Position numbers and translations under genes: made by a program | Part shown: positions 9,490 to 21,215 of the stretch, piece after piece | Position numbering within the stretch: the first letter of the stretch is position 1 | How the letters are laid out: each line of letters starts with the position of its first letter | Notes under the pieces: model-generated | What the model was told of the DNA's origin: nothing | Databases searched by the model: none | What the model saw: the letters and a program-made list of their open reading frames with translations, nothing else | From: Chytridium lagenaria | Lineage: Eukaryota > Chytridiomycota > Chytridiomycetes > Chytridiales > Chytridiaceae | Reading direction: 5' to 3' | Assembly: GCA_025449115.1 (NCBI GenBank) | Contig: JAHLKC010000153.1 | Span: 1 to 64,000, forward strand | Length of the DNA: 64,000 nt

Positions 9490-12310
9490 GGGACCACCGT
9501 ACCTACCCTATCGCCAAAAAAAAGACAAGATAAGGGGTCGATCCTATTGAAGTGGTGTGGATAGAGGGGTTGAATGAGGTCGTGGTTTGTTTTTTTTTCT
9601 GTAGACTAGTCCTGGAGACTTGAAAGCGCCAATTCGATCGGGTTTTTATCATGGCGGCGGGGGTTCTGTGGTTTGAATAAACGCGGGTTTTATTGTTTTG
9701 GTTTAACATGAATGCGGGGATGTTTTTTTTCTTTTTTTTGGGGAGGGAGCGGGGGAATACAAATGGGATATGAGGGTCAATGTGATGAATGAATAAAAGA
9801 TGATTCAGGGAACGTGTTTTTTGGTGGTGTTGTTTTTTGGTGAATGGATGCGGGCTAGGGAGAGGGGGCGGGGGGGGTTCTGTGTTTGAATAAACGCGGG
9901 TTTTATTGGTTTTGGTTGAAACATGAATGCGGGGATGTTTTTTTTTTTTGGAGGGGGGAGGTGCGGGGATGCAAATGGGATATGAGGGTCAATGTGATGG
10001 ATGAATAAAAGATGATTCAGGGAATGTGTTTTTTGGTGGTGTTGTTTTTTTGGTGAATGGATGCGGGTTAGGCTTATCCTGTGAGAGGGGGGGTTCTGTG
10101 GTTTGAATAAAACGCGGGGTTTTTTTTTTGGTTTAACATGAATGTGGGGATGTTTTTTTTCTTTTTTTGGAGGGAGGTGCGGGGGAAAACGAATGGATAT
10201 GAGGGTCAATGTGATGAAATGAATAAAAGATGATTCAGGGAACGTGTTTTTTGGTGGTGTTGTTTTTTGGTGAATGGATGCGGGGTAGGCTTATCCTGTG
10301 AGAGGGGGGGTTCTGTGGTTTGAATAAACGCGGGTTTTATTGTTTTGGTTTAACATGAATGCGGGGATGTTTTTTTTCTTTTTTTGGGGGAGGTGCGGGG
10401 ATGCAAATGGGATATGAGGGTCAATGTGATGAATGGATAAAGATGATTCAGGAACGTGTTTTTTGGTGGTGTTGTTTTTTGGTGAATGGATGCGGGGTAG
10501 GCTTATCCTGTGAGATGGGGGGTTCTGTGGTTTGAATAAACGCGGGTTTTATTGTTTTGGTTTAACATGAATGCGGGGATGTTTTTTGTTTTTTTTTGGG
10601 GGAGGTGCGGGGGATACAAATGGGATATGAGGGTCAATGTGATGCATGAATGAAAGATGATTCAGGGAAACGTGTTTTTTGGTGGGATGGTGTTGTTTTT
10701 TGGTGAATGGATGCGGGTTAGGCTTATCCTGTGAGAGGGGGGGTTCTGTGGTTTGAATAAACGCGGGGTTTATTGTTTGGTTTAACATGAATGCGGGGAT
10801 GTTTTTTTTCTTTTTTTTGGGGGGAGCGGGGATGCAAATGGGATATGAGGGTCAATGTGATGCATGAATGAAAGATGATTCAGGGAACGTGTTTTTTGGT
10901 GGGATGGTGTTGTTTTTTGGTGAATGGATGCGGGGTAGGCTTATACTGTGAGATGGGGCGTTCTGTGGTTTGAATAAACGCGGGTTTTATTGTTTTGGTT
11001 GAACATGAATGTGGGGATGTTTTTTGTTCTTTTTTTTGGGGGAGGTGCGGGGATGCAAATGGGATATGAGGGTCAATGTGATGAAATGAATAAAAGATGA
11101 TTCAGGGAACGTGTTTTTTTGGTGGTGTTTGTTTTTTTGGTGAATGGATGCGGGGTAGGCTTATCCTGTGAGAGGGGGCGTTCTGTGGTTTGAATAAACG
11201 CGGGTTTTTTTTTTGGTTTAACATGAATGCGGGGATGTTTTTTTTGTTTTTTTGGGGGGAGGTGCGGGGATGCAAATGGGATATGAGGGTCAATGTGATG
11301 AATGAATGAAGATGATTTAGGGAACGTGTTTTTTGGTGGGATGGTGTGTTGTTTTTTGGTGAATGGATGCGGGCTAGGCTTATCCTGTGAGATGGGGCGT
11401 TCTGTGGTTTGAATAAACGCGGGGTTTATTGTTTTGGTTTAACATGAATGCGGGGATGTTTGTTTTCTTTTTTTTTGGGGGGAGGTGCGGGGATGCAAAT
11501 GGGATATGAGGGTCAATGTGATGAAATGAATAAAAGATGATTCAGGGAATGTGTTTTTTTGGTGGTGTTGTTTTTTGGTGAATGGATGCGGGGTAGGCTT
11601 ATCCTGTGAGAGGGGGGTTCTGTGGTTTGAATAAACGCGGGTTTTATTGTTTTGGTTGAACATGAATGCGGGGATGTTTTTTTTCTTTTTTTTTGGGGGG
11701 GAGGTGCGGGGATGCAAATGGGATATGAGGGTCAATGTGATGAATGAATGAAAGATGATTCAGGGAACGTGTTTTTTGGTGGTGTTGTTTTTTGGTGAAT
11801 GGATGCGGGGTAGGCTTATCTTGTGAGAGGGGACAGGGGCGTTCTGTGGTTTAATAAACGCGGTTTTTTTTTTTGGTTGAACATGAATGCGGGGATGTTT
11901 TTTGTTTTTTTTTTGGAGGGGGAGGTGCGGGGATACAAATGGGATATGAGGGTCAATGTGATGCATGAATGAAAGATGATTCAGGGAATGTGTTTTTTGG
12001 TGCGATGGTGTGTTGTTTTTTGGTTGAATGGATGCGGGTTAGGCTTATCCTGTGAGATGGGGCGTTCTGTGGTTTGAATAAACGCGGGTTTATTGTTTTG
12101 GTTTAACATGAATGCGGGGATGTTTTTTTTGTTTTTTTTGGGGGGAGCGGGGGATACAAATGGGAATATGAGAGTCAATGTGATGAAATGAATAAAAGAT
12201 GATTCAGGGAACGTGTTTTTTGGTGTGTTGTTTTTTGTTTTGTATGGAGGAGGGGGGGGAGGTTTAAACAACATATGAGGTCAAGATGGATAAGGATAAA
12301 TAAGGGATGA
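9490..12310. repeat. 218-bp minisatellite, twelve tandem copies
   Basis: The marker TTCTGTGGTTTGAATAAACG recurs, with small changes, at 9664, 9878, 10094, 10311, 10523, 10744, 10961, 11181, 11400, 11618, 11842 and 12065, spacing 212-224 bp. Each unit also contains AACATGAATGCGGGGATG, AAATGGGATATGAGGGTCAA, AAGATGATTCAGGGAACG and GGCTTATCCTGTGAGA, separated by T and G runs whose lengths vary from copy to copy. The + strand is almost free of C, so strand asymmetry is extreme. The first copy is preceded by partly different DNA (9530-9660). Minus-strand open frames in each unit are incidental: indels shift them between copies. Confidence 0.92.
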
Positions 12311-12311
12311 T

Positions 12312-14125
12312 TCAGGGAGGATTGGTGAATGTTGATGAAGGGTTAGGGAGCGCCGATGGAGCATGGAACATTGTCTTGTGGTAGTCGAGGACGATGGGGC
12401 CGTATCTATTATAAATAGGGGGGGGAGGAGGGATGGGGTTTAGGTTTAAAAAAGAAAGGAAAGGGAAGGAGGGTATGTTGTTCAAAAAAAATAAAAAATA
12501 AAAAACGATAAAAAAAAAGATAAATAAAAATAATAATAATATATAATGATAATAAAAAAAAAGAGGGGAAAATTGATAAAAGTGCATGTATGTACCTTCC
12601 AACCTATAATCTCCAATTTCGCCGTCACCCTCACGACCAACTTCCTCCTAAACGCTTTAATCAACGACCCAAACGCCCTACAATCAACGGCAGCCTCCAC
12701 CTCCATAGGCGGACTCACGACACTCATCTCTGATTCACAGTGGTAAACGGCACGACAAACACATGATCCCCATCCCCCCATATCGACGGGAAGTTGAAAA
12801 GCGGCATCCACGGTGGCAATTGGTCTTGTGATGATTTAGATAGGGACGGAAGCGGAGCCAAGGACACGGAGGAGGGTGATGGGGGCTTCAAAGGGGTTTT
12901 GGAGGGTTAACCAGGTTGTGGCGTGACTGTGGGGGAGGTGCAATGTGAAGTGGGACATTTTGAAACGGATGTGGTGGAGCATGCCGTGGGGGTTGGGGGG
13001 GGAGGGTGTGGGTGATGCGGGCGGCGGTGAGGCTGGAGGTGAGAGGTGGAGGAGGGTTGGGGGTTGGGGTGGGGTGAGGGGGAGGGGGAGGAAGGAAAGT
13101 CACCTGGGATGGGATGATGGTGGAGGAGATGGGGGAGGTGTTGAGAGAAGAGGGGGTGTAGGGTCTTGAATGTGGTTGTAAGCGTCCCAGAGGATTTTTT
13201 TCATAGAGTCTGGGACGGCTAGACCGCGAATGAGACTTGCAATGTCTGCGACACCGACGGTGATGGGGATACCTGTTGAGCCGCCTGCAGCGAGACGGCC
13301 GAGGAATTGACCGCCTGCGATCATGGCGGAGGGGGTTGCTGGGGCGTAGAGGACGTGGATGTCGTGTGGGTAGGTTTCGTTGGGGGCGAGACGGATGTTG
13401 GAGATGAGGATGTGACCGATGATGTGGGAGTCGTAGATGAGGTCGAGGTTGAATGGGCCTGGGAGGAAGACGGGGAGCTTTTTTTTTATAAAGAAAAAGT
13501 GTTGGTTCATGGATTAGAAACAGATCATAGTTACCGCGGAAAAAGTAAACTAAAAAAAACAAAACAAATAAATAAATAATTACAGAAGTAGGGTTTGTAA
13601 AGTCGACTTTGACGACGACTCTGATGCCATCCTGTAGGGCTGAAGTGACGACGGGGACATTGGCGGGGTTGAACGAGACGGTATCAGCCAAGGTGGAGGC
13701 CAGCTTTTCGACCATTGACTCTAAGCCATCGGACTGCGACATGGTTGGCAAGAGGTTTGGTGTTTCTGTGAGCACAGCGTAGATGGACTTTGCGAGGTTG
13801 GCCATGATGGAAAGGTCAAAGAGGGGAGGACGTTGTTTGTCAGGAAGGATGGTGGGTGGACGAGGAGGAGGGAGAGGAGAAGGAGAAGGAGGTGGTGGTG
13901 GTGGTGTGTTGGTGGTAGTGGTGGTGTTGATGAGGTGATGGGTTGTTTTGAGGATGGTTTTGAGCGAAAGAGACGAAGAAAGTCTGGTTCGTCATCGTCA
14001 TCCTCTTTTGTTGTTGTGTTGTTGTTGTTGATGAGGATGAGGATGATGAGGTGGTTGGGTGTGATGAATAGGAGTAGGAGTAGGAGTAGGTAGTGATGGA
14101 TGAGGATGACTGGTGGATGTAGCCA
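12312..14125 (-). CDS. DUF3712-like membrane protein
   Basis: Fungal protein of the DUF3712/LEA-like kind, usually membrane-anchored with repeated beta-sandwich domains of unknown role. From ATG at 14123-14125 a His/Pro/Gln-rich N-terminus leads to a likely hydrophobic anchor and then LFDLSIMANLAKSIYAVLTE and a stretch ending GIRVVVKVDFTNPT, a typical LEA-type strand. An intron (about 13480-13607) is followed by LPVFLPGPFNLDLIYDS, IGHILISNIRLAPNETYPHD and ITVGVADIASLIRGLAVPDS. Further on, ATTWLTLQNPFEAPITLLRV repeats the beta-sandwich signature. A last intron starts at 12595 and the final exon reads YGPIVLDYHKTMFH. At least three frame changes are needed, mostly in C-rich low-complexity DNA. 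It abuts the minisatellite on its 3' side. Family assignment is by pattern only. Confidence 0.55.
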
Positions 14126-14249
14126 TTTCTTAATCTCTTTGAATGGGATATGAGATATGGGATATGAGATGGGGGATGAGTAATGAGTATGAGTATGAGT
14201 AGTATGAATAAAATAATAATAAACGCTTATACGACCAACAAAATCCAAA

Positions 14250-14261
14250 TTGGTGACTTGG
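14250..14261 (+). repeat. Left copy of 12-bp direct repeat flanking the Crypton
   Basis: TTGGTGACTTGG, identical to 18011-18022. It lies 285 bases beyond the end of the Crypton coding region and 125 bases upstream of the DUF3712-like gene. It may be the target-site or crossover repeat left by tyrosine-recombinase integration. Confidence 0.5.
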
Positions 14262-14545
14262 GACATGGCTGTGACGCTATGTCAGGGGACACAAAGGTCA
14301 ATAAGCCAAATTTTAAAAAAAGTGATCTGATTGGCTGCAACAAAAGGTTTCAAAGATTTCGTCGGTATCGTATTTACCACGCAGCAGGATTGTAGTACAA
14401 TTGTTGTACATATCTCCAGCACTATGGAATGCGTGAATGAAAATAGTAAGATGTCGGGTTCTTCCTATATTCTATTTAATTACCTTGTTTAATAGTTAAA
14501 TAATAATAAAGAAATCATAAAGAGAGCTAAAACAAATATATTTCT

Positions 14546-17500
14546 TTATATAATATCTGCTAAAGTAATAATTTGTTTTCTAATAGCTTCATTTAACTTG
14601 ATGAGAGTCATTCCTTTTTCTTGACGAAGATTCTCGAGCCTTTGAACCACCACACTTTCCGTCAAAGAAAGACTTCCAACGCCATCTTTTATGAGCGTGT
14701 AAATCTTCACGCGCCTGTTGAAAGCCTTCTTTGCTTGATCACTTCTTCGCCATTTTGCTCCATACTTATCCTCAAGCTCAGCAAGTGCTGGACCCCCATT
14801 CCATCCAAGCTTATACTCCTGCCAGCAGAACGGAACCGTCGTTATTGCCCCACACATTTTGTATGTTGGTACAATATTATCCACCCTCTCCACGTTCATC
14901 CCCTCCTCAATGCCCAAAATTTCCTCACGTTGCACTCTTCTATCAAAGGTTCCAGTTGATTCGTTCACATTGATACGCGTAACAATATTCTGGGAGGTTG
15001 ATTGAGTGACATTCCTATTCGCGACCTCTTCAACTAAAATTAAATTAATGCAATAAAAATACAGGGTTAACACAAAAATAAATGTAAAATAATGAACTAA
15101 AATATAAAGCTCACCTGTTTGAAGGCCAGCTTCACGAAGTACATCCCTCATAATATTTGCATCCTCAAGTGTACTTACAGTAGCACTTAAGACACGACTC
15201 ATAAATGCTGCTGTGGCTGATACTTGTCTACTTCCCTGGTTGAGTATAAGTTCGCGAAATTCTTGCTGCTGACTCTGAAGTTCTTGAAAGCATTCGTTAT
15301 TGTTGTCCACAGATGCCTGAATAGCTGCCTCTAATCCTCCCAATCTTTCCACGATAAGCGCTTGTCTACGATCATGGGAGTCTAGAGTGTTCTGCAATAC
15401 ATCCAACGAGCTTGCAATAGCAGGTGCAAACTCAGAGAGCATAGAGGGCACGCTATCACGTGTTTTAAGTTCTTCCTCAACCAAGGCGGCAAAAGCGACG
15501 TATTCAGGATCTTGGAACAGGGGGTGTTTCCAAAGGGCGTGGCTTGGATAGATTTTTCGAAGGCAAACGGAGTCTTGAAGAATGACTTCTCGAAACCAAT
15601 GAAGCATCTGAAGCGTTTCCAAATGCAATCGTTAGCTGTACGCGCTCGTCACGTGTTTCGCGCAAGTGAATCCATCCGTCCAATTCCGGGAAGATTTTCC
15701 GGGCAAGCTCTTCACTTGGCGAAACTTTCCCACGAGGTAGAAAGAAAGAGCCGTCATGTCCCGCCATGGTCTCAATGAATGGAACCGGAAGATCTGTCAG
15801 ATAGCTATTTTCGAGAACCGTCACGTTCCAGTGGCCTGCATCTTGAATAGCAGTTCGAGGAACCCCTTGGAGTTGTGCACAGCGCGCCCCACCCCCCCGC
15901 CCAAGATGTGTTTTAGCTCTTGATTGAATCCCAGCATCCTCCAACATTTTCGTCACAGCTTTGCGGTGGGCATCATAGGATATGCTCTCAGTTGGCGACT
16001 GGTCACTTTTAGGAAACGTCTTGATGTGGAACCACGTTCTTGAGGACGTAAAATCGGGAAAGGGTTCGTTTAAGTGATGAAACCGCCAAAATAAATGGAG
16101 CGCGTAAGCCCCAATGGAGCATAATCGTACTTCTCTATGTCGGATTGCACCCATGTACTCTTTGTGTCCGTCTTGATTTGTCTTGCTCTGGTGGTCATCG
16201 ACACGAGTGTCTTTACTGAAATATTTTGGTGTCAGTTATGGAAGCAAACGCGAAAATATAGAGAAAAAAAAATAAAAAAATAAAGAAAATGGAAAAAGAA
16301 ACTGACCTTGGTTTGACTTTCCAGGCCTGAAACCGCGCTTGAGGCTTATTTCTGTAAGGTGCCAATCTGAAAGGTCCAGCTCGCGAACATTATCTCCGCG
16401 GAAGAGAAAGAAATATGAAATAAGAAACATCCCAATGTTACGTGTTGATTGGACTATATTCATGTCAGTAAGCGGAAAAAAAGGCAAAAGAACTTACCAC
16501 TTTCACTTTTCCACGCGTGATCCACAAGGCTTAAAAGCTTCTCGGCAGTTGAAAAGCCATCATTAAAGCTACCAATACCACGATCAACATGGTCCTCCAA
16601 CGCGCGCTTCTGACAAAAGTCTTTGTAAAGCTTGTTTAAAGAATGCACATAAGTGCTCATGCGTGGGTTCGGCCCAGGATTCGGAACGTTAATGGTCTAA
16701 CATAAATAATATTAGAATAAAAATAAATAAATGGAACACATTTTACGCGGTAATTACAAATAGCCACTAACCTGTGCTTTCCACAAATCGCTCAAAGCTG
16801 CCAAATACTGCTCATACGTTGATATGCCAACACACCCTTGCGCAGCAGTCGCTTTCTCAGTGTGCTGCTGTCCATCAGGTGCTTCTCCTGCAGCATTTCT
16901 TTTTCGCGTTTTTTTTTTCCGATTGCAAACTTCTTGTCGAAGGAAACACACCATTTTGCTGGAAGTAACGAGGTAGCGACCTGGTATGTTGGGATACTCG
17001 CGATCACACCAGCGAGCCCATTCCTCTTGCTTCTTGTTGTAAGAAAGTAACGTGTTTGCAGGCCTAATTGCTGAGGCTAACCGAATAACTTCCGCTGAAA
17101 CAGCTTCCTCTGCAAGCTGTTGCTGGGTGATTGCCACAAGCTGTCGTAATTCCGGCGTGTCAAATTCGTCGGAGGGTACAGCTGCAGGAGATTGTGCGGT
17201 ACGTCTCAATGCTGAATTAAATAATTGGCGGACTTGATCGTCAATCTGGATCTCATCTTGCTCCTCTGGTACAGATGGAGCTAAGGTCATTGCCGCTGCA
17301 ACCAGGGGAGGAAGATCATTTACTCCAGGGGCTGCTAAAATACGTGCTGGCACCTGCGATGGTTGGGCTCTTGATTTTCGTGGTTTCCGGAGAGGAGTTG
17401 CAGTTTTTCTGGTTTGGCGTGCAACTTGAGGCATCACAGGGACTAGAGACCTCTCGTTATTGTCGCTGTATGGGGCAACAGTGCGTGGGAGCCCTGACAA

Positions 17501-17889
17501 TGGTGGTGGGAGAGGAAGAGGCTGGGATACTGGAAGAGGAGGATCCAACAACGGTGATGGTGGTGGTGACGGTGAATCCGAATCCCTTACAATTTCAGGT
17601 GCTGGAGCTCGCACAACGACTTTACGAGGTATTTGCTGCGGTAATATGGGTTCTTCTGGACCGATGGATGTGCTGATGGCGGAAACATCTTCACCCGAAG
17701 ACATTCGGATTGCTGCACCAAATGGCCTAATTAATGACACAACTCTTTGAACTGCAGGTGCAGCAGCTCGAACTGATGGATTTCCTCTTTGTGGTAGAAT
17801 CCGTTGCTTTTTCCTTTGCTTTTGGGGTGGGCCATCAATAGATGGAATGGCCGCATCGTTGGAGACATGCCCCTCATCGACGTTCATTT
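14546..17889 (-). CDS. Crypton tyrosine recombinase with GCR1_C domain
   Basis: Transposase of the Crypton. A Pro/Ser-rich N-terminus (about 230 residues) leads to an N-terminal SAM-like region (IRPANTLLSYNKKQEEWARW). The catalytic core shows the first Arg in RGDNVRELDLSD (near 16390), HxxR in THLGRG (near 15915), His/Trp in AGHW (near 15835) and the Tyr nucleophile in NSYLTDLP (near 15800). A coiled-coil-like linker follows, and the C-terminal GCR1_C DNA-binding domain contains YKLGWNGGPALAELEDKYG (near 14800). Four short introns are visible, among them 16700-16770 and 15034-15116. Near 15635 one T fewer in a TTT run joins QLTIA to LETLQMLHWFREV; otherwise the gene reads through. With all catalytic residues present it may be, or recently was, active. 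Confidence 0.85.
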
Positions 17890-18010
17890 TTCAAGTCTTT
17901 TTTCTTACTTTTAATTTATTTTTTCATTATATAAAAAAAACAATTTTCAATTATTTTTGTTTCAATTAATTAATTACATATGCAGTTCAATAATTATTTG
18001 GCTGGTGACT

Positions 18011-18022
18011 TTGGTGACTTGG
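18011..18022 (+). repeat. Right copy of 12-bp direct repeat flanking the Crypton
   Basis: TTGGTGACTTGG, identical to 14250-14261. It lies about 120 bases upstream of the recombinase start codon. A second GGTGACTTTGG immediately precedes it. Confidence 0.5.
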
Positions 18023-18363
18023 AGTCCGGTAATTGGAGTTATTAGGCCTGCAAATAATTAGTGCTCCTAATTGACGAAGGTCGGTAAGTCCACATATACT
18101 TGACAATTATCGGTGACCTGGTCACCAGTAATTTATTAAATAATTTTGATTTAATTAGTGACCTTCTGTGACACCAGGTCAACATAATTATAATATATTA
18201 AATAGTACTTTTATGTAATACAAGACAAGCCTAATAAATATATATAAAGTTTGTTGCAATTAACGAAGTAAATAAAGATATAATATATACATATATGTAG
18301 ATGATATAATATAATACATATATGATTATTAAATACTTTAATGTGTTATGAAGCGTATTACTA
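18023..18363. other. AT-rich spacer with GGTGACC palindrome
   Basis: Contains the inverted repeat GGTGACC-T-GGTCACC at 18112-18126 and other GGTGAC/GTGACC copies, then long TATATA-type tracts up to the end of the receptor gene. No gene seen. Confidence 0.5.
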
Positions 18364-20960
18364 TTAGGAGCCCCTCTGCTTGGACATGTGCATGAGCTTG
18401 GTGACCATCTGATGAAAAGACTCTTGCAGCTCCACAAACTCATAGATGGGCAGCAGCACTCTATCCACAGCATGACGAGGAGGTTGTAGAATAGACTAAT
18501 CATTATTATTAGTAGTTAGTATTGGTTGTTAGTATTATATTAGTTAGTATGTTATTATTAGTAGTATTAGTATGTATATTATTAGTTAGTTATTTAGTAT
18601 TGGTAGTATTAGTTAGTATGAGTTAGTATAATAAGTATGGTACAAATATTATAGGGTTAGGATGTAATGTAATGTAATGTAATATATATATGCATGATAT
18701 ATTTTATATGTATGATATGTGATATGATATGAGATAAAAGTATATAAAGTGTTAGATATCATATATTTATATATAAATAAATAAATAATATAAATAAATA
18801 GGTGTTACCTTGAATTCAAATTCACTCAAAAGATAAAACTCTTGCGATGCAATGTTGATCTGTCGAGATATAAAGAGAGCGAGCAATGTCCCCACGAGAA
18901 TCACCACTGTGGCCACAGGAAACAAGAATTTCTAATTTATTATTATTATTATTAGTATTATTATTAGTGTTAGTATTCTATAATTAGAATAGAATAAAAT
19001 AAAATATTATGATATAAATTACCTGAACATCTTGGTTCATACTGGTCAAGTCATCCCGTAACGTTTGAATATTGAGAAACTGTACAATAATCCATGGGTA
19101 TGGGCTTGCTCTTAACGGTTCAAAAAAGGTGATTGTGACCGAATGTTCGAGGTTGTTGATCCGGCTATAATATCGAATCATCTTGTTAGAGTTGGTGTCA
19201 AAGAGACTGCTGAGGTTGCCAGACACATGCTCTAGAGTCCATTTGGAAAAGTCTGTTTATTTTTGTGTGTTAGAACTCTTTTCATCATTTTCAATCAAAC
19301 ACAAAAAGAGTTTACCGCCAAGAAACGCATTCGTCGATTCATTGTATCGGTACAAGGTATGCGATCCATCTCCCTATCATTTAAAATAAAATAAAAATAT
19401 CAATAATAAATCTCCCCCTTTACCCCATGCATCCATCCTACATCATGATAATCACCCTTCAACGATACCACAACCCCCGAATGCGCTTCAATCACTGCAA
19501 AACTCGAATTAAACTCCAACTCTTCCACCGCATGTTCAATCGCCCCATAAATCTCTTCATCAAACACATCCACCCCGAAAAATACCTACAAAAAAAAAAC
19601 ATGTCAGTTTTCATTCCTCTCCCCCCTCCCCATTACTTTTTCTCGTGTCGTCAGGTTCTCTACGTACGTGCACAGCGTCTTGACTCTGGCTTTTATAAAA
19701 GAATGAGAGGGTGAAGCGAAAGAGAGAGACGATGCTTACATGCCCCCCACGCGTGGATGGGGAGGTCAAATGTTTTCATGGCAATGCTGGAATCGTACAG
19801 TGGGAGTTTGTTTTGAAGGTAGAATGACGTCATGTTTCGATCACCCCTGATTTCATGCCTGTTGCGTCGATAAACTTTGAGGAAAGGTGAGTCATGAACA
19901 TGGGAAAGAGCTTTTCTTACTGGAGTGGAGGAGCAGGAGGTGTAGGAGGTGCAGTTGCTGATGAGTTGACGATCCGTGCCGTTGAGTTGAGACCAGAGAA
20001 GAATATCGTCTGTTTCGAGATCGTGAAAGAATCTGTTTTTATCGAATGAAAATTAAAAAGGGAGAGCGCAAAGAAAAAAACGTGTTAAAAAAAACAAAAA
20101 GATTCGAAGATGAATATTACAAAGGAACCGGGTTCCAAAAAACCAACAACAAAAAAAATTCAAATAGATTACCCATTCAACGCTCCATCCGGATACGTGA
20201 CATAATAAAAATTACTAAAATACACTCTAAACGCTTTCAACACATCCCCCAAATCCTCCACCACCCTCTCACGACCCTTCACCATCATCTCAAACTCTAA
20301 ACTCTCATGATACTGTAAACTCTGGGCGTGCTGCAATCTGTCGTAGAGTTCGTGACACATGGAGGTGATGACCCTTTCGTCAATTGTTTTGACGAGACCT
20401 TCGATCGATCGTTTTGTGGAGAGGGTCGTTTGGAATCTGGGAGATGGGGGGATAAAGACTGTTAGACTTTGTTGGGAGGTGATGTGCGTTAGGGAGAAGG
20501 GGTGGAAGACTTTTTTTTTGGAATGTTATGTATATATGCGGGAGAAGGGGTGGAAGACTTTATTGGGAGGTGATGTACGGAGGGAGAAGGGATAAGGCTT
20601 TTTAGTCTTTAAGGAGGTGATGTATATATGCGAGAGAAGCGACAAGGCCTGTCAGTCTTTAAGATGTATATTGCATTCTAGACGTGAGATTTGAAACACA
20701 CCCCCATGAAAAGAAAAAGACGTACAATCCTATGAGACCTACTGTCATGACTGAGATGGTGAGGTAGAGGAACCCCAGATGTAAAAGGGGAGGGTGATGA
20801 TGGATTTGGGGGGTTTGGGATGCATGGTGGATGAAGGATGGGAATGTAAATCTTTTGGATGATGCCAGTACCTTGTTTTTTTGTGTGAAATGAATGGGGG
20901 GGTTGGATGATGATGATGGCCCTCCTTTCACCCATTCACTACTTTTTGTGTGAAATGAAG
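18364..20960 (-). CDS. Cache-domain transmembrane receptor without output domain
   Basis: Nine or so exons give a receptor: a first membrane span (YLTISVMTVGLIGLYVFFF, near 20740), an extracellular double-Cache-like sensor (ILLWSQLNGTDRQLISNC, MTSFYLQNKLPLYDSSIAMK, IYGAIEHAVEELEFNSSFAV, FEPLRASPYPWIIVQF), then a second span (FLFPVATVVILVGTLLALF, near 18905). A last exon at 18364-18493 reads RVLLPIYEFVELQESFHQMV and stops. In related receptors this juxtamembrane helix continues into a kinase or nucleotide-cyclase domain; here none follows. Exons about 20440-20168, 20037-19923, 19880-19740, 19587-19430, 19372-19316, 19250-19021 and 18934-18811 are supported by GT-AG ends. The N-terminus upstream of the first span lies in a 78-bp minisatellite, so the start is uncertain. 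The Crypton and AT-rich DNA lie immediately downstream. Confidence 0.68.
18500..18808. repeat. AT-rich tract in the last intron of the receptor gene
   Basis: Simple-sequence DNA rich in TATTAG and TTAGTA motifs and then TATGATATG repeats, filling most of the long last intron. Confidence 0.6.
20466..20665. repeat. Imperfect short repeats in the first receptor intron
   Basis: Three to four diverged copies of a unit containing GGGAGGTGATGT, GGGAGAAGGGGTGGAAGACTTT and AGTCTTTAAG. They sit between the first membrane span and the next exon. Confidence 0.55.
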
Positions 20961-21215
20961 GGCGGGGGTTGGATGCTTTTGATGATGCCCCCGCCCCCCC
21001 ATTCACCCCCGCTTCACTACCTTTTGTGTGAAATGAATGGCGGGGGTTGGATGCTTTTGATGATGATGCCCCTGCCCCCATTCACCCCGCTTCACTACGT
21101 TTTGTGTGAAATGAATGGCGGGGGTTGGATGCTTTTGATGATGATGCCCCTGCCCCCATTCACCCCGCTTCACTACGTTTTGTGTGAAATGAATGGCTTT
21201 TGATGATGCCCTCCC
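20876..21215. repeat. 78-bp minisatellite at the receptor 5' end
   Basis: About five copies of a unit containing TTTTGTGTGAAATGAATGGC, GGGGGTTGGATGCTTTTGATG and CCCCCATTCACCCC; marker positions 20878, 20943, 21021, 21100 and 21178. On the minus strand it could encode a repeated Ser/His-rich N-terminus of the Cache receptor, or be its 5' UTR. Confidence 0.8.

Larger units (their letters stand above)
14250..18022 (-). mobile_element. Crypton DNA transposon (candidate boundaries)
   Basis: A transposon of about 3.8 kb with a single recombinase gene on the minus strand. Cryptons use a tyrosine recombinase, lack terminal inverted repeats and end in short direct repeats. The bounds here are set by the exact 12-bp direct repeat at each side. 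No long inverted repeats and no second gene are seen. The element sits between the DUF3712-like gene and the Cache receptor gene without breaking either coding region. Upstream DNA at 18000-18180 repeats the GGTGAC motif several times. Confidence 0.65.

Noticed and set aside
9490..12310. Tandem repeats resembling a CRISPR array or a repeated gene family
   Set aside because: Units are contiguous with no unique spacers and the host is eukaryotic. The recurring minus-strand frames shift between copies because of indels in T/G runs.
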